64,000 bases of DNA from Scylla paramamosain (lineage: Eukaryota > Arthropoda > Malacostraca > Decapoda > Portunidae): positions 1,800,001 to 1,864,000 of the forward strand of contig NC_087163.1 of the NCBI RefSeq assembly GCF_035594125.1, given 5' to 3'. A model generated the notes under the pieces. It was not told where the DNA came from and searched no databases. It worked only from the letters and a program-made list of their open reading frames with translations. Every line of letters starts with the position of its first letter. The first letter of the stretch is position 1. Position numbers and translations under genes: made by a program. This document shows positions 22,831-34,592 of this stretch, one piece after another.

Positions 22831-25169
22831 CAGCCATCCCTTGGTCCTCCACAGTGCCTCGCCTCACCAGGGACAGACTATCTCTATCCAGAGAAGAGGT
22901 ATCATCCTGCGTATCGGTGACACCACGATCCCTTCTAGTGACCGGGAGGCGCCAGCAACAGTTGCCGCCACAGGTGTTGGAGGCCTGCCAGTGTCTGCCT
23001 GACACTGGTCTCCGATCACAATACCTTATCGACAAATATCTAGCCATCAGTTTCACTTTCCACTCCCGAGCTGGACGACAGGGAAGGGTCGGCCCACCGT
23101 CCCTCCCAGTCCTTCTCTCTGGCACGCTGAGCTGCCACGTGAAGCGACCTGCATTTTACGCCCCAGCTCTTAAATTTTATAGTTTTTAACGAACCAAGCC
23201 GTTGAGATTCTAGTCTCAGTCATGCAGAGAGCTAACTTTGCCCGGCAAGCTGGCCAATGAAGAATGGCAGTGTGGAAGCCGGTAGAGCACCGGTGTTCTG
23301 ATGTGACTGTTTTCCCTACGCTGCTGCAGGATTGCCGTGGCGCAGCCGCGCTTCATTCTTCCACCTCCATGTTTCTCTTGTCCCTCTGTAAGTCGTTCAG
23401 TTTTATAATTTAGTTTTCTATCTTATTTTTCTGCATAAACGTAAAGTGAAGAGAGTTAAAAGAAAGATTTACTGCCCACCAAATCCTCTCTCGTCTCTTC
23501 TAAAAACGTGGATAGGAACATTCCTGAAACAATTTAAACTCTTTAGAGTCGTCCTGATGCTCCGCCCGGCTCGAGACGCAAACCTTTCAGAAGAAAACAA
23601 AACAAAACCAGCAGACTTTCCGAGACGAAAGTTTTGTGTACAAAGGGACGCAGTACTGGAGCTGACGGACCCGCGGCACGATGCTCAACTGAAAGGAAAA
23701 CTGCAGGATACGGAACACATACGGGAGATCCGACTCTGTTTTTTTGTCTTTAAGTTTCCTTAGAATTCCGTCTTTCCCGTGGACTTGCCTGGCCGGTGCC
23801 GACGTATTTTAAATCAACCTGTCGACTACGTTGTGCCTTCAGGTCACGAGGGCCACGACGGGCTGCCTAAGACTCCTGCGGCACAGTTCCGTCTACCGCC
23901 ACGCTGCCATCGCCTCCATCTAAAGTGCGGCAGCAAAAATTAATCAATAAATGTATCGGAAAGTAATACAATAAATAGAAATATAAATGCATAATAGAAG
24001 AAGCGCATTCCCTGGCAGTTATTTTCCCCGCCATGACGCTTCTAGACTAATGACTTACGCAGACACTTTCCCCAGCAGTAACAAGCGGGCAGGCGTGTGC
24101 GTGGTGTGAATGTCGGTGTTAGTGTGGTCAGCATTCAGCATCGCCTGCTGCTCGTGCTGCTGTGTTGCAGAATTTCGGTTTATACTTGTTAGCTGCGTCA
24201 GTCAGATTCCCCTGCCGGTGTTTTCTTTGTTCATTGTTAACTGCTTCATTCTGATAAATGTACAGAATAACAACTGTCTCACTCTAACAAACCAAACTGT
24301 ATATTCCGATAAGTATCACTGTATATTTCTTAGTAATATACCATTAATGCTACAGTTTGTTTTCGTCCAATCTAACTTGACGTAGCTGCCACTCACAGCC
24401 TCCTGATTCAGTCTGTAAAAAGAATAACGATTGCAATGATACTGACGCACAGGTGGGCAACGAGGTATGCAATATCAGTAGAAAATATAGTTTCTCTTGC
24501 AAGAGTGAGACAATGTCGGTGAATTTCAAACAGCAACGGACATTGCAAACATTAGATAAGTCTTGGAATGGTTGATTTAGCTGCACTGCACTAACTACTA
24601 AATAAGAGAATACTGGTTACAGGATAAGACACAAGAGAAGGTGTAATACGCAGCTACTATTGCGGTAGGAGACTGTATAATGTGCCTTGGTGTGGTGATG
24701 AGTCGTGCGTGTAGTGTAAGTGGAGGCAGTATCGTGTAAATCTTTAATAATGTCTTTAATATTTTACTTCAGCATAACGTGGGTGCATTTCTGAGTGTTC
24801 ATTGTTAAAGTCTTGGTCTCCATCTTCTTTACTCGCCTTTCTGTAGTCTTCAGTACACAGAATCACAAACAAATTACTTGACATAAAAGACGCTTAGACA
24901 CTACAACCATTTGATGTGGCAGAGGCAGCGACAACAAACACCACGCCTACCAGACAACCACTGACACGTTCAAACATTCATTCTTCCCCCAAAGCACCCA
25001 GGCATGGCATCGCTTCCCATCGCTCTGTCTTGGTAGTCCCACCCTAGAGTTATTTAGAAGAAAGATCGTTAGCCATTGCCTCCTTAATCATAATTCATAT
25101 CTCTGTTTTTTATTGATAAGTTATCTTCCAATTTTGGGTGATTTTTTTTTTTTTTTTACCTTTCCTTTA
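22831..25169. other. Non-coding stretch, nothing recognised
   Basis: Over 2.3 kb with almost no microsatellites. The minus-strand frame at 22544-23125 crosses the CA tract and shows no family motif. A T-run lies at 25142-25157. I see no exon, RNA gene or repeat family. Confidence 0.5.
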
Positions 25170-25260
25170 GGACTGGCACATCAGTTGGCCTTTTATTTTA
25201 TTTATTTTTTTTTTCTTGTTGCTCTCGGCCAGAGCCTCCATTACATAAAAAAAGAATCTT
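25170..25260 (+). repeat. Dispersed repeat family B, most complete copy
   Basis: Order: GGACTGGCACATCAGTTGGCC, a T/A-rich run with TTTATTTTATTTATTTT, then TTGTTGCTCTCGGCCAGAG and an A-rich tail. It is matched in inverse orientation at 10608-10681 and partly at 14217-14260. The A-rich end suggests a retroposed short element. Confidence 0.65.
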
Positions 25261-25698
25261 AATCCCTATCTTAAGTTACAAACTAGTCCTGTCCGAGCTC
25301 TTTGAACGCCTCGAGCAATCCCCGTACACTACGCTGTCCGAGAGCGGCCGTCTGCTTCACCTGCTTCAGAATCAGACTTAAAATATCTCAGTTTCCCCAT
25401 GAGTTGGCCCCGGCTCAGCCTCTTCCCGTCAGTCTTCCTCCCAGGCTCCAGGCTCCCTCCGCTTCACTCCGCTTCACCGTCTTGGCAAGGATGAGTTCGT
25501 CAAGTTCAAACTTTTGGAAGTGTTATGGTCGTAATAACCAAAGTTTTGAGCGGACGAGCGGCAGTGTGTCTGTGGCGATGAGGTCACCGCACCGCCGCCG
25601 CCACGCTGTTCTAGTTTACAGTCACTTGGTACTGGGATGGATGGTAATCAGGTCATACAGGCCTCTGATCAGATCAGTACATATAGGCCTGAGTGCAA
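25261..25698. other. Non-coding stretch, nothing recognised
   Basis: An open + frame runs from 25302 to 25907 (201 codons) without repeat content, but its translation shows no domain or motif I know. Confidence 0.4.
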
Positions 25699-25789
25699 AT
25701 AGGCCTCAGGACGTTTGGTACTGGAGACACTTGGTACCCAAACCACTTGGTTCCCAAAATGTCTCTAGATTCAGACGTCTGGCCTATAT
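25699..25789. repeat. Imperfect ~40-bp inverted repeat (hairpin)
   Basis: The left arm (25699-25739, from ATAGGCCTCAGGACGTTTGG) pairs with the right arm (25747-25789, ending GACGTCTGGCCTATAT). The reverse complement of the right arm reads ATATAGGCCAGACGTCTGAA and then AGAGACATTTTGGGAACC, matching GGAGACACTTGGTACCC on the left. Several mismatches and small gaps remain. It may be the core of a fold-back element. Confidence 0.5.
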
Positions 25790-26301
25790 GCTACACACCA
25801 TCGCCATGCCTCGCTGCCAGACTTTACTGGCCCAGACATTTATTACATCTGACAGTGCTATTGTCATTTATAAAAATGTCAGTATGTCACCACTGCAGAA
25901 AACTTAGAAGAGTATAACACAACTTTATCATGCGTATAAAAATCCCCTACTAGTTGGACAATAAACAAGCACGATGCTGGGAGCCGAAACCCTGGCCCAC
26001 TCCAAGAGTCACTGAAACTAGTGCACCTCCAGCCCGGCTGCCCGTCACGCCGTCACGCGCCAGTGACAAACGGCGCAAGTAACACGGTCGATCGACGCCC
26101 TGTGAGGCGTGGCTCTCCAGACAGTACATGTCCAGGCCTCTGACACAGCCCTGAGGAGGATCAATGTTGCGATGAATAAGCCAAAGTTCATTTTTCTAGT
26201 GATGTCACACAATGGCCGCAGAGACACGACGTGCTCCAGACATCCCCTTCTCCTGGGCACCTGTCATTTAGAGTAATTCATAGCATTATTGCTTATATGG
26301 A

Positions 26302-26302
<1 letters not shown>
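25790..26302. other. Non-coding stretch, nothing recognised
   Basis: Mixed composition. No gene or repeat family seen. Confidence 0.45.

Positions 26303-26361
<59 letters not shown>
26303..26361. repeat. (TG)n microsatellite
   Basis: About 29 uninterrupted TG units. Confidence 0.97.
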
Positions 26362-26364
<3 letters not shown>

Positions 26365-27851
26365 CTGAAGGTCTTGTTCGCACAATGTATTCATACTTCA
26401 GCTGACTAATATCTCCCTTTAACGATGACTCAGAACAAAAGCAACGCTGGAGGGCAGCGCGGCAGATGCATCACTGCCAGTCATTGCCGACATATCTTCA
26501 GCGTGTGTTGATTTATATTTTGATAAAGTAATCAGCGGGGCGGCGATGGGCAGATGTGTGAGTGTGGTGGGGATTGAGGAGGGCAGGGATGAGCCTCGCG
26601 TGAGCCTCGCGTGACACTGCCTTTCAGGGCCTGAGTGGCGTGATGTCGGGGTGGAGAGTGACCGGCACCTCACGCTCACGCTGGTCACGCTGCTTTGCTC
26701 CCAGCGGTAATGATGCCAAAAATAACGGACGTAAACACGACGAGCTGCCTCCCCTAGCACAGTAAACATGCGAGCAGGACAACATGCAATGCTACGCGAG
26801 TGAATTCAGAAGTGTCGGCGGTACACACCGGGCCTTCAGCGGCTCAGGCCTCGCCCAAAACTAAGGGGATACCACCGCCTTCCTCCCTCAGTTGTTACGT
26901 GTCTGGTCCTTCGTGGCGTGTCTCGTCTGTTGTGTTACTCTTCTCTTGGCTGATGCCAGTGCTAATTTCCCCATTAGGTGCCAGCAACAGTTCACTAATC
27001 GTTCTTCTTACATCAACTTGCTGCATGCCTCTTCTCCGTTATGATTATTTTCTCTCTGAGCCCAATATCTCTCAGTGTGGCTTTCTTCTGAATCGCTAAT
27101 AATTTTCTGTCACAATGGCTCATAGTTCTCAACACTTGACATTTGCCATCGCTTACATTCTCTCGTTTATGCAATGTCTTCTCATTTACTTCTTTATATT
27201 TTGCACTTCAGATTGAACAGTATAGCCAATCACAAACAGCTGTATTGACCAAGGGCTGCTGTTACTTATTCTTCATTTTGTCTTCCTTTGTGTTACCGCC
27301 CCACCTTCTCGCTGTAGTGCGCCGCTATAAATACACGCAGCCCGGGTGTGTTCCTTTCCTCCCTGCATCATAAGCCGAACCCCACCTTCAAACAAGCTCC
27401 AAATCACGGCACTTGATCCCCTGAACTTAATTTTCTGCTACTTAGGGCAGCGGCTGCCAGGCGTCCTCAGCAGGGAGGGCGTGCGTGCGTCCAGATGGGA
27501 AGAATGCCATTATGTCAGCGTTGCTCTTGTAAATCAGAGGTCTGCAGCGCTGCCTTGTCAATACATTACGCGTCTGTGTGTCAGGCTTGTGGAACCACGC
27601 GGGCAAACACGTGACTCGCAAGTAATTAAGTGTGGTGAGCAGGCACCTTTGTTGGTGGTTATTGGTAGGAAGTGCTGAGGCAGAGCTTTGTGAAGTGTGT
27701 GGTAATAGAGATTCAGACAAACGGAAACAGGCCGCTGGTTGTCTGCGTGTAGGCCACTGAGAAAGACTGTTGTTTATTACAATTCTCTTCGCACGTTTGC
27801 ACAGTCTTTGATGGTGTATGAATCTTTAAATCCTGTAGGCTTGGATGCGTC

Positions 27852-27854
<3 letters not shown>
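26362..27854. other. Non-coding stretch, nothing recognised
   Basis: Contains a direct 11-12-bp duplication (GAGCCTCGCGT twice, near 26591-26613) and a TATA-like CTATAAATAC at 27325-27334 without an initiator at the expected distance. Frames here are short and unrecognised. Confidence 0.45.

Positions 27855-27905
<51 letters not shown>
27855..27905. repeat. (GT)n microsatellite
   Basis: About 25 GT units, followed by a short (GGAT)n run (ATGGATGGATGGAT). Confidence 0.97.
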
Positions 27906-27907
<2 letters not shown>

Positions 27908-28010
27908 GATGGATGGATAGAAAATACGCAGGACTAATTGACCTGGTTTTAAAGAAAGCGAACTTGGAGACGCGAAATGGTGTGAGTAGACTCTGAACTG
28001 TAGCAGACTG

Positions 28011-28340
28011 ACCATCGACCCTGCCAGGCAGAACACTGTCCCTCAGTGTAGACCATCGACCCTGCCAGGCAGAACACTGTCCCTCAGTGTAGACCATCGA
28101 CCCTCCCAGGCAGAACACTGTCCCTCAGTGTAGACCATCGACCCTGCCAGACAGAACACTGTCCCTCAGTGTAGACCATCGACCCTGCCAGACAGAACAC
28201 TGTCCCTCAGTGTAGACCATCGACCCTGCCAGACAGAACACTGTCCCTCAGTGTAGACCATCGACCCTGCCAGACAGAACACTGTCCCTCAGTGTAGACC
28301 ATCGACCCTGCCAGACAGACCACCGACCACCACTGTAGAC
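28011..28340 (+). repeat. 41-bp minisatellite, seven full copies plus a decayed partial
   Basis: Units start at 28011, 28052, 28093, 28134, 28175, 28216 and 28257, exactly 41 bases apart, with a degraded eighth from 28298. Copies are nearly identical. Variants are ordered: copies 1-2 have CTGCCAGGCAG, copy 3 has CTCCCAGGCAG, copies 4-7 have CTGCCAGACAG. Each unit contains ACACTGTCCCTCAGTGT, a 6-bp-arm palindrome. Copies 1-2 also hold the 5-bp-arm palindrome CTGCC-A-GGCAG. Near-identity suggests recent expansion. Confidence 0.95.
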
Positions 28341-29671
28341 AGCTGACATTCAAGAATTAGTTCCTTCTATTCTGACTAGCAATCCTCAGCATCAGTTTGC
28401 ATGACAGAACCTTACTCCCGCGGAACACTTCCACAAGCGGTGCAGGGCGAGGAAGGAACTGTGACATGACTGACAGAAAAAAACGGTCTATGAAGTGAAT
28501 GTGACAAGTGAAATAGAACATATACGATGACTAGTGTCTAGTGGTGAGGTGTGAAAGTGAGTTAGGCTCGATTCAGCAAACCGACCACCGCGGGCTGACG
28601 CTGACTCTGCCAGACTTATCCTGCGTCCAGCCAGACAAAATTTTCTTTCTCTGAGGAATTTCAGTGATCCTACTTGTATGTGGACTCAAAGTGGTCGATT
28701 TTATTAAGTCTTGTTCCATTCAGTGGAGACACCCGATCATTGGTGGGCGCCGTGCACTATCACTGGTAACCTCTCGGCTGCCACAGGACCACGCAACGGA
28801 GCACTCCACTCAGGAAGGCACTAGCAGCAGCAGCACCAGGCTCACTATATCTGTGAAGTGACAATTCCGCCGCATAGTGGTTCACTGCAATGTGCTGTGG
28901 CCAGTCAATTAGACACCACTGTTTCAGAGGAGAAGGATTTGCATGAATACTAAAGCTGTGTCGGTAAATCAGCGCGGCGTTTAAACATCGGGAGATTGAC
29001 TCAAACAGAGATAAGCTGCACGGAAGCAAATGCGCCGCCTACATCTCGCTGCTTCTGCCGACAAATTTATTCACGATTCTGGCGAACAATTTGTGTTATT
29101 GACAGGAGGGACGGCGGAAAGATTGGCTTGTCCTTGGAAACAGCTGTGTTGCAGAGACACAGGGGCGGGATGTCCACCACCAGCTAACTGACAACCCCCC
29201 TCAGCAAGCCAGCCTCGCCGCCACTCCCCTGTAAGGCTCGCTATTCCTCTCAGGCACTTGCGTGTGCGGAATCGATTCCCCTTCGGCGGAACTACCGTAG
29301 AGACAGACAAGTGTGTGTGTTGGAAGCGTGCCGCGGTAGCCCAGTGGCGGGAAACTCTGCCCATCAAGGCTGGTGCGGTAAGAGCGGCGCTATTATTCTT
29401 TACTACATCGTTACTCGCTGCTCGACACCACTTGACTGTCCTCACACTAGGCAATGTACTGGTGAGTGGTACTGCTTCCACACCACGCAGAGTGTACTGG
29501 TGACGCAGAGGAGCAGTCGCCACCACCACCACCACCACTATCGTCAATAGCGTAACACAACAACGGACTCACTGAGGCACAGGGAGGCTGATAAAACTGA
29601 CTGGCAGAAGTGATAGGTAACGACGGGCGTATGGAGGGAGCCCCGTGTACCAGTATATTGTGATGTGCCAG

Positions 29672-29676
<5 letters not shown>
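28341..29676. other. Non-coding stretch, nothing recognised
   Basis: Unique sequence with no microsatellites. GCGGTAGCCCAGTGG at 29334-29348 resembles a tRNA A box but lacks a partner B box. No exon was recognised; the minus-strand frame at 29071-29547 has no known motif. Confidence 0.45.

Positions 29677-29729
<53 letters not shown>
29677..29729. repeat. (TG)n microsatellite
   Basis: About 26 TG units, directly followed by an A-rich (AAATA)n run that is the tail of the minus-strand LINE fragment beside it. Confidence 0.97.
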
Positions 29730-29733
<4 letters not shown>

Positions 29734-29735
<2 letters not shown>

Positions 29736-29990
29736 AATAAATAAATAAATGATAATAAACGGTTTATTATCTAGCCAGTTAACAAACTGAAAATGTACAG
29801 AGGGGGTGGGGAAATACTTAACATTAATCCTAAAGCTAAGTCAAATCTAGAAGGGAAATACTATTGACTGATGGCTCGCACCATGGTGGGAATCGCTCTG
29901 AGTCTGTATCGGTCTGTGCGCGGCGCCTTTAGGGGCGTTATCTTGTTGTGGTGTCTGGTGGCACGGACCGAACGAGGTGTGTGTGTGTGT
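29734..29990 (-). mobile_element. LINE-B 3' end: non-LTR reverse transcriptase C-terminus and tail
   Basis: Read on the minus strand, a frame gives APRTDRYRLRAIPTMVRAIS, resembling the conserved end of many non-LTR retrotransposon polyproteins (R-T-x-R-Y-x(3)-x-I/F-P-x(2)-V/I-R-x-I/L-N). It is interrupted by a stop, then continues RFDLALGLMLSISPPPLYIF to a terminal stop. An AATAAA (minus strand, 29763-29768) and an A/T-rich tail follow, abutting the (TG)n tract. It is a 5'-truncated, inactive copy carrying only the last part of the ORF. A short GT tract at 29976-30012 marks where the similarity fades. Confidence 0.55.
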
Positions 29991-30012
29991 GTGAGTGTGT
30001 GTGTGTTTGTGT

Positions 30013-30428
30013 CTACCGTGTGTTAGGCCTTCCCACACCCACCCACGTGATGGGGTCATAGATACACGAGGAGGCTCAGGAGGACAATGACGGTCTTAAA
30101 TCTTCCCGGGAACTAAACCTGCCATCGACCAGCGTAGCGAACGCCAGCCTGGGCACCGCGGCCACCAGAGGACCTGGGGAGGGAACCACGGCCTTATTGG
30201 CGGGGAATTGAGTGCCGCTATCCTTCCACGGGAGGGACGGAAGGGAGAGGCGTACTGGGAAGAGCGGGAAGCGAGGTCAAGGCTACGCGGAGACTGAAGG
30301 GAAGGAGGGAAAGTAAATCTGACGGTGAGGAATGTGCAGTCTTGTTGTGGTCTTAGAATCAGAGAGTGAATGGTGAGGGGCGGAGGTCTGCGTGGAGGGG
30401 AAGGAGGGAAAGGAGCGGAAATAATGGC

Positions 30429-30430
<2 letters not shown>
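30013..30430. other. Non-coding stretch, nothing recognised
   Basis: Purine-leaning on the + strand. No gene or family seen. Confidence 0.45.

Positions 30431-30506
<76 letters not shown>
30431..30506. repeat. (GA)n microsatellite
   Basis: About 38 uninterrupted GA units. Confidence 0.97.
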
Positions 30507-30509
<3 letters not shown>

Positions 30510-30586
30510 TACCCATTTTGGCAGCGAGTGATGGTCACTGATCACGCAAGTTTGTAGAGTTGGAATTTTCTCTGCCACTGAGAAAG

Positions 30587-30588
<2 letters not shown>

Positions 30589-30628
<40 letters not shown>
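30589..30628. repeat. (AG)n microsatellite
   Basis: About 20 AG units, only 82 bases from the previous GA tract and in the same orientation. Confidence 0.96.
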
Positions 30629-30631
<3 letters not shown>

Positions 30632-31687
30632 AGGAGAGAAGAGGGGGTGAAATATTTAACACCAGAACTGCATCAAGGAAAAGTTAAATCCCTGAGGCAG
30701 ACGGTCCGGGCTGGCTGGAGGCTGCAAGAGGGGCGGGTCCTTAAGTAATACATTCACCCTGAAATCTGAGACGGCAGAGAGGGGAAAGGAGGGAGAGGAA
30801 GGGGAAGGAGGGGTTAGCAAGGAGGGAATTAAATGAGAGAGGTCGAGGAAGAGTAAACTAACTTTCCCTTCTTTCCTCCTCCTCCTCCTCCTCCTCCTCC
30901 TCCTGCCACTCCTTGAGCCGTGTGTGTCCTGTCAATACGGAATCATCGCCGCCGTTGGGATCCGAGGGAGTCTCCGGCCTCTAGGTGTTGCTCCGGTTTG
31001 TTTTTCGTATTAGTTCCTCGGGTGGAGCTCCGATTAGGGCCCCGACAAACCGAGCTAACGCAGAGCAAATGTTTGTCGAGCCGAACAGCGACACGGAGAA
31101 AGGGGAGAGGGGAGGAGGAGAGGAGCAGCGACCTGTGTGTTGGTGATGGTATGAAATGATGAGTGGTGGGGAGCGGCAGCGTGTGTGTGTCGGGTGGGGT
31201 TGGGGTGGGAGGTATCTGCTCCTGTTGTTTACCGTCACTTCAAGATATAACATATTCACGATACGGGTTTGTGGACTGATTAATGAAGTACCAAAGAGAA
31301 GACTTCATAATAGGCAAAGCTAGCTCCTCGTTTCTCCTTCATCGAATCTTCAACCTCCACCTTTCACTGCCTCCACCCTTCCTTCGTTCCTATCCTCTCA
31401 TCCACAACCCTTCACTGCATCCTCACCTCTATTCCTCCGCGGCTTTACATCTTCCCTTTCTATCCTTCCGCCTTGCACACTAAAACTATCCTTCCTTCTC
31501 TGCACCTATTTTTTCTCCTCCTCCTCCTCCTCCTCCTCCTCTCACTCAGCTAATTCAATTCCTGTCAATCACGTTATTTTTTCGCTGAGGTTTATTTTTA
31601 TTAAGTCGGGTGTCCTTTACAAATTTTCCGCTTGGGTGACCAATACTGCACACTCTTAAGCAGGATTCAAGGGGAGATAATTGCGTC

Positions 31688-31734
<47 letters not shown>

Positions 31735-32652
31735 GTGCGTTGCGTTCTCATCCTAAAGGACCTAAACACCATCTGATGACTTAACGACAGGATACAAGTG
31801 AGGATCTGTGACTGTTGCGTGCTGCGAGACTCGAGGACTGCCCGCCACATGCTAAGTCACGTGTTTGTCACCATCCACATCTAAGGGGAAGGAAAACATA
31901 CGTAAAAAATTGGTCACGTGATAGACGGAGGAACGCGACGGGGGAAATATCACTTGAACGCCGAAATGTAAATAGTTTGGTGACGCCAATACGCGGTGAT
32001 TTGAGTATAACTTTTACTTAACTTGCTGTAACTTTGGTGGCAAAAATATCGCTTCAAATTGATCAGGCGAGGAAATGTGACGCTGGAAAATATAACCTTC
32101 CCTGCAGCTGTATTGAGGAAAAGTAAATGAAGAAATAGGTTTAAAATTGTTACATAAGATTTCAAGCAGCTTAAGCCAGAAAAAAGAAAAGATAACAAAA
32201 AATGCCAAAGCAGACTATCATCACGCCACATTACATCACAGCCTACGAGCCTAAAATTAATTACGCGACACTGAAACCAGAAAGAAAAGAAAAGGAGGGA
32301 AGAAAGAAAAACAAACCTAAAAATATTACTATAAATTGCACTTTAAGAGATCAAAACCACCTAGAAAATGCTACATAAAGCCTCCAAGCCACGCCACCCA
32401 CGCCAAACACGCCACGCTTCACCTCAAACCACGAGCTTAAAATATATTACGCCACAGTAAACGCACACCACCCGAAAAAAAAAAAAATAAATAAATAAAT
32501 AAAAAAAATAAAAATTCCAACACGTGTTATGAAAAAATGGGTAGAAAAAAAAAAAACTTCTATTTGCATACACTAATGAAATAAATTACAAAACACGTGA
32601 TACAAAATTACATATATATATTCTCTTTTACATACTCTTTTTTTTCACAATG

Positions 32653-32654
<2 letters not shown>
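30629..32654. other. Non-coding stretch with small microsatellites
   Basis: (CCT)n at 30877-30905, (CCT)n at 31515-31542 and (TG)n at 31691-31733. The segment 31860-32650 is AT-rich with A-runs and (AAAT)n near 32470-32510. No gene was recognised. Confidence 0.55.
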
Positions 32655-32728
<74 letters not shown>

Positions 32729-32842
32729 AGCGTCTGTTTATCTTTTTTCCTTTTTATTTAATATTTTGCTTTATTTATTTGTTTTTAATCTTTTTATCGG
32801 CATTGTTTGTTGTTTTTGTTATTATTTTTCTGAGTCTTCTTA

Positions 32843-32908
<66 letters not shown>

Positions 32909-33006
32909 TATTATTATGGTTATTTCTCCTCTTGATATTCTTGTATGTCTTCTTTTTCATCTTCTCTCGTGTCTTCTTACTGTTGCTCTTTCTATCTCAT
33001 TTTTCT

Positions 33007-33096
<90 letters not shown>

Positions 33097-33945
33097 TCCA
33101 TTTATTTTCTTCTTTTTGTTCTTCTTGTTCTTCTTCTTCCTCTGCATCTTCCTTCTCTTCTTCCTTTTCTTCTTTTTCTTCTTTTTCTTCTTCTTTTTCT
33201 TCTTCTTCTTCTTCTTCTTCTTCTTCTTCTTCTTTCTTCTTCTCCTTCTTCTTCTTCTTCTTCTTCTTCTTCTTCTTCTTCTTCTTCTTCTTCTTCTTCT
33301 TCTTCTTCTTCTGACATAAACAATCTCCTCTCAAGCTCACATTTCTTATTTTTTTTCTTTTCTTTCATTTCCTCCTCTCTCATCTCCCTTCCTTTCCTCC
33401 TCCTCCTCCTCCTCCTCCTCCTCCTCCTCCTCCTCCTCCTCCTATTCTTATGAAAGTGTTTTCTTTGTTCTGTATTCTTCCTTACCAGTTTCTCTATTAT
33501 TTATACGTTTACCCTCCTCCTCCTCCTCCTCTTCCTCTTCCTCTTCCTCTTCCTCTTTCTCCTCCTCCTCCTCCAGATTTGTTTTATTACTCTCCCCTTG
33601 CTTACTCTCTTATTTTTCACTTTCCTCCTCCTCCTCCTCCTCCTCCTCCTCCTCCTCCTCCTCCTCCTCTTTTTTTTTTCTAATCTAAGCGTTTTCATTT
33701 TTTTTTTATTTGTTGGTATATCTGTATTTTTACATTTTTTTCTCACTTATTATTCATCTTTTCTTCTTCTCTTCTTCTTCTTCTTCCATCTTCTTCTCTT
33801 CCTTCTTCTGCCACTCCTTCACATATTCTCCATTACGCTTCCTTTGCATACTGTGCCATTTTTCATCTTTTTTCCTCCTCCTCCTCCTCCTCCTCCTCCT
33901 CCTCCTCCTCGTCCTTTCTTTTTCGTCCTCGTGTGCAATATTTTA
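32655..33945. repeat. 1.3-kb pyrimidine-dominated microsatellite block
   Basis: Successive tracts on the + strand: (TC)n 32655-32727, (TTA)n 32845-32917, (CT)n 33010-33093, (TTC)n with variants about 33170-33312, (CCT)n 33396-33443, (CCT/CTT)n 33506-33575, (CCT)n 33622-33669, (CTT)n about 33760-33800 and (CCT)n 33874-33912. From 33000 to 33920 purines are rare except in short linkers. All the long frames here (up to 267 codons) are poly-Leu/Ser/Pro/Glu/Lys/Arg artefacts. Confidence 0.95.
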
Positions 33946-34144
33946 TATCTTACTTTATAATACATTCTGCATTTTTTTACATCTTTTGTTTTGCACTTTG
34001 ATGAAGGTCGGGTGATGAGAGACTCTGGCGGAGCAGGAGGAGGAGGTGGTGGTAGTGATGGTGGTGGTGGTGGAGGGGACATGTGCTGGGGAGGAAGAAC
34101 AGTGGAGTGTAAGAGAAAGAAATAGTGAAGGCAGAGGAGAAATG

Positions 34145-34179
<35 letters not shown>

Positions 34180-34592
34180 GATGGGGTTGGGAGTAAAGAT
34201 CGCTGGAGTTTGGGAAGGGCGAGGAGGAGGAATACAAAAAAATACAAAGGAAATTGCTGCCGACAAGAGACCTGTTGATCCTAACGAGGTGGAACTACAG
34301 GAAGAACACAATCTAATCAAGTGAGGGAGTGAGAGGGCGACGTGAAGGCTAAGACGAAGAGGAAGAGGGAGAGAAATACTAGTGTCTGTTTTGTGAAGGT
34401 GTGTTAATGTTGTGTTAATGTGATTGAGAAAAAAGCAGGTTGTGGGCAGGTTTTCAAAATATTCTTCTGACCAGCAGCGTTACTCTCCACAATAGGCAGC
34501 GTAAAAAAATGTTAAACTTGATTATAAAGTGACTGAAGGAGAAAAAAAATGTGTTTTGTTTCGCCTGACTTGAATCGCTCACCGGCAGTCCA
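33946..34592. other. Purine-rich stretch, no gene
   Basis: Short (GGT)n at about 34047-34077 and (AG)n at 34147-34177. The rest is purine-leaning, with no recognised coding sequence. Confidence 0.5.

Noticed and set aside
25302..25907. 201-codon repeat-free + strand frame
   Set aside because: No known motif or domain and no codon pattern distinct from the surroundings. A frame of this length can occur by chance in moderately GC-rich DNA.
27325..27334. TATA-like CTATAAATAC
   Set aside because: No initiator motif at 25-32 bases downstream and no gene follows in either direction.
29334..29348. tRNA A-box-like GCGGTAGCCCAGTGG
   Set aside because: It matches 11 of 12 A-box positions, but there is no B box at a suitable distance and no cloverleaf can be drawn.
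32650..33453. Long + strand frame (267 codons) of Leu/Ser/Phe
   Set aside because: It is a translation of CT, TTA, TTC and CCT microsatellites; there is no conserved domain and the composition is fully explained by the repeats.
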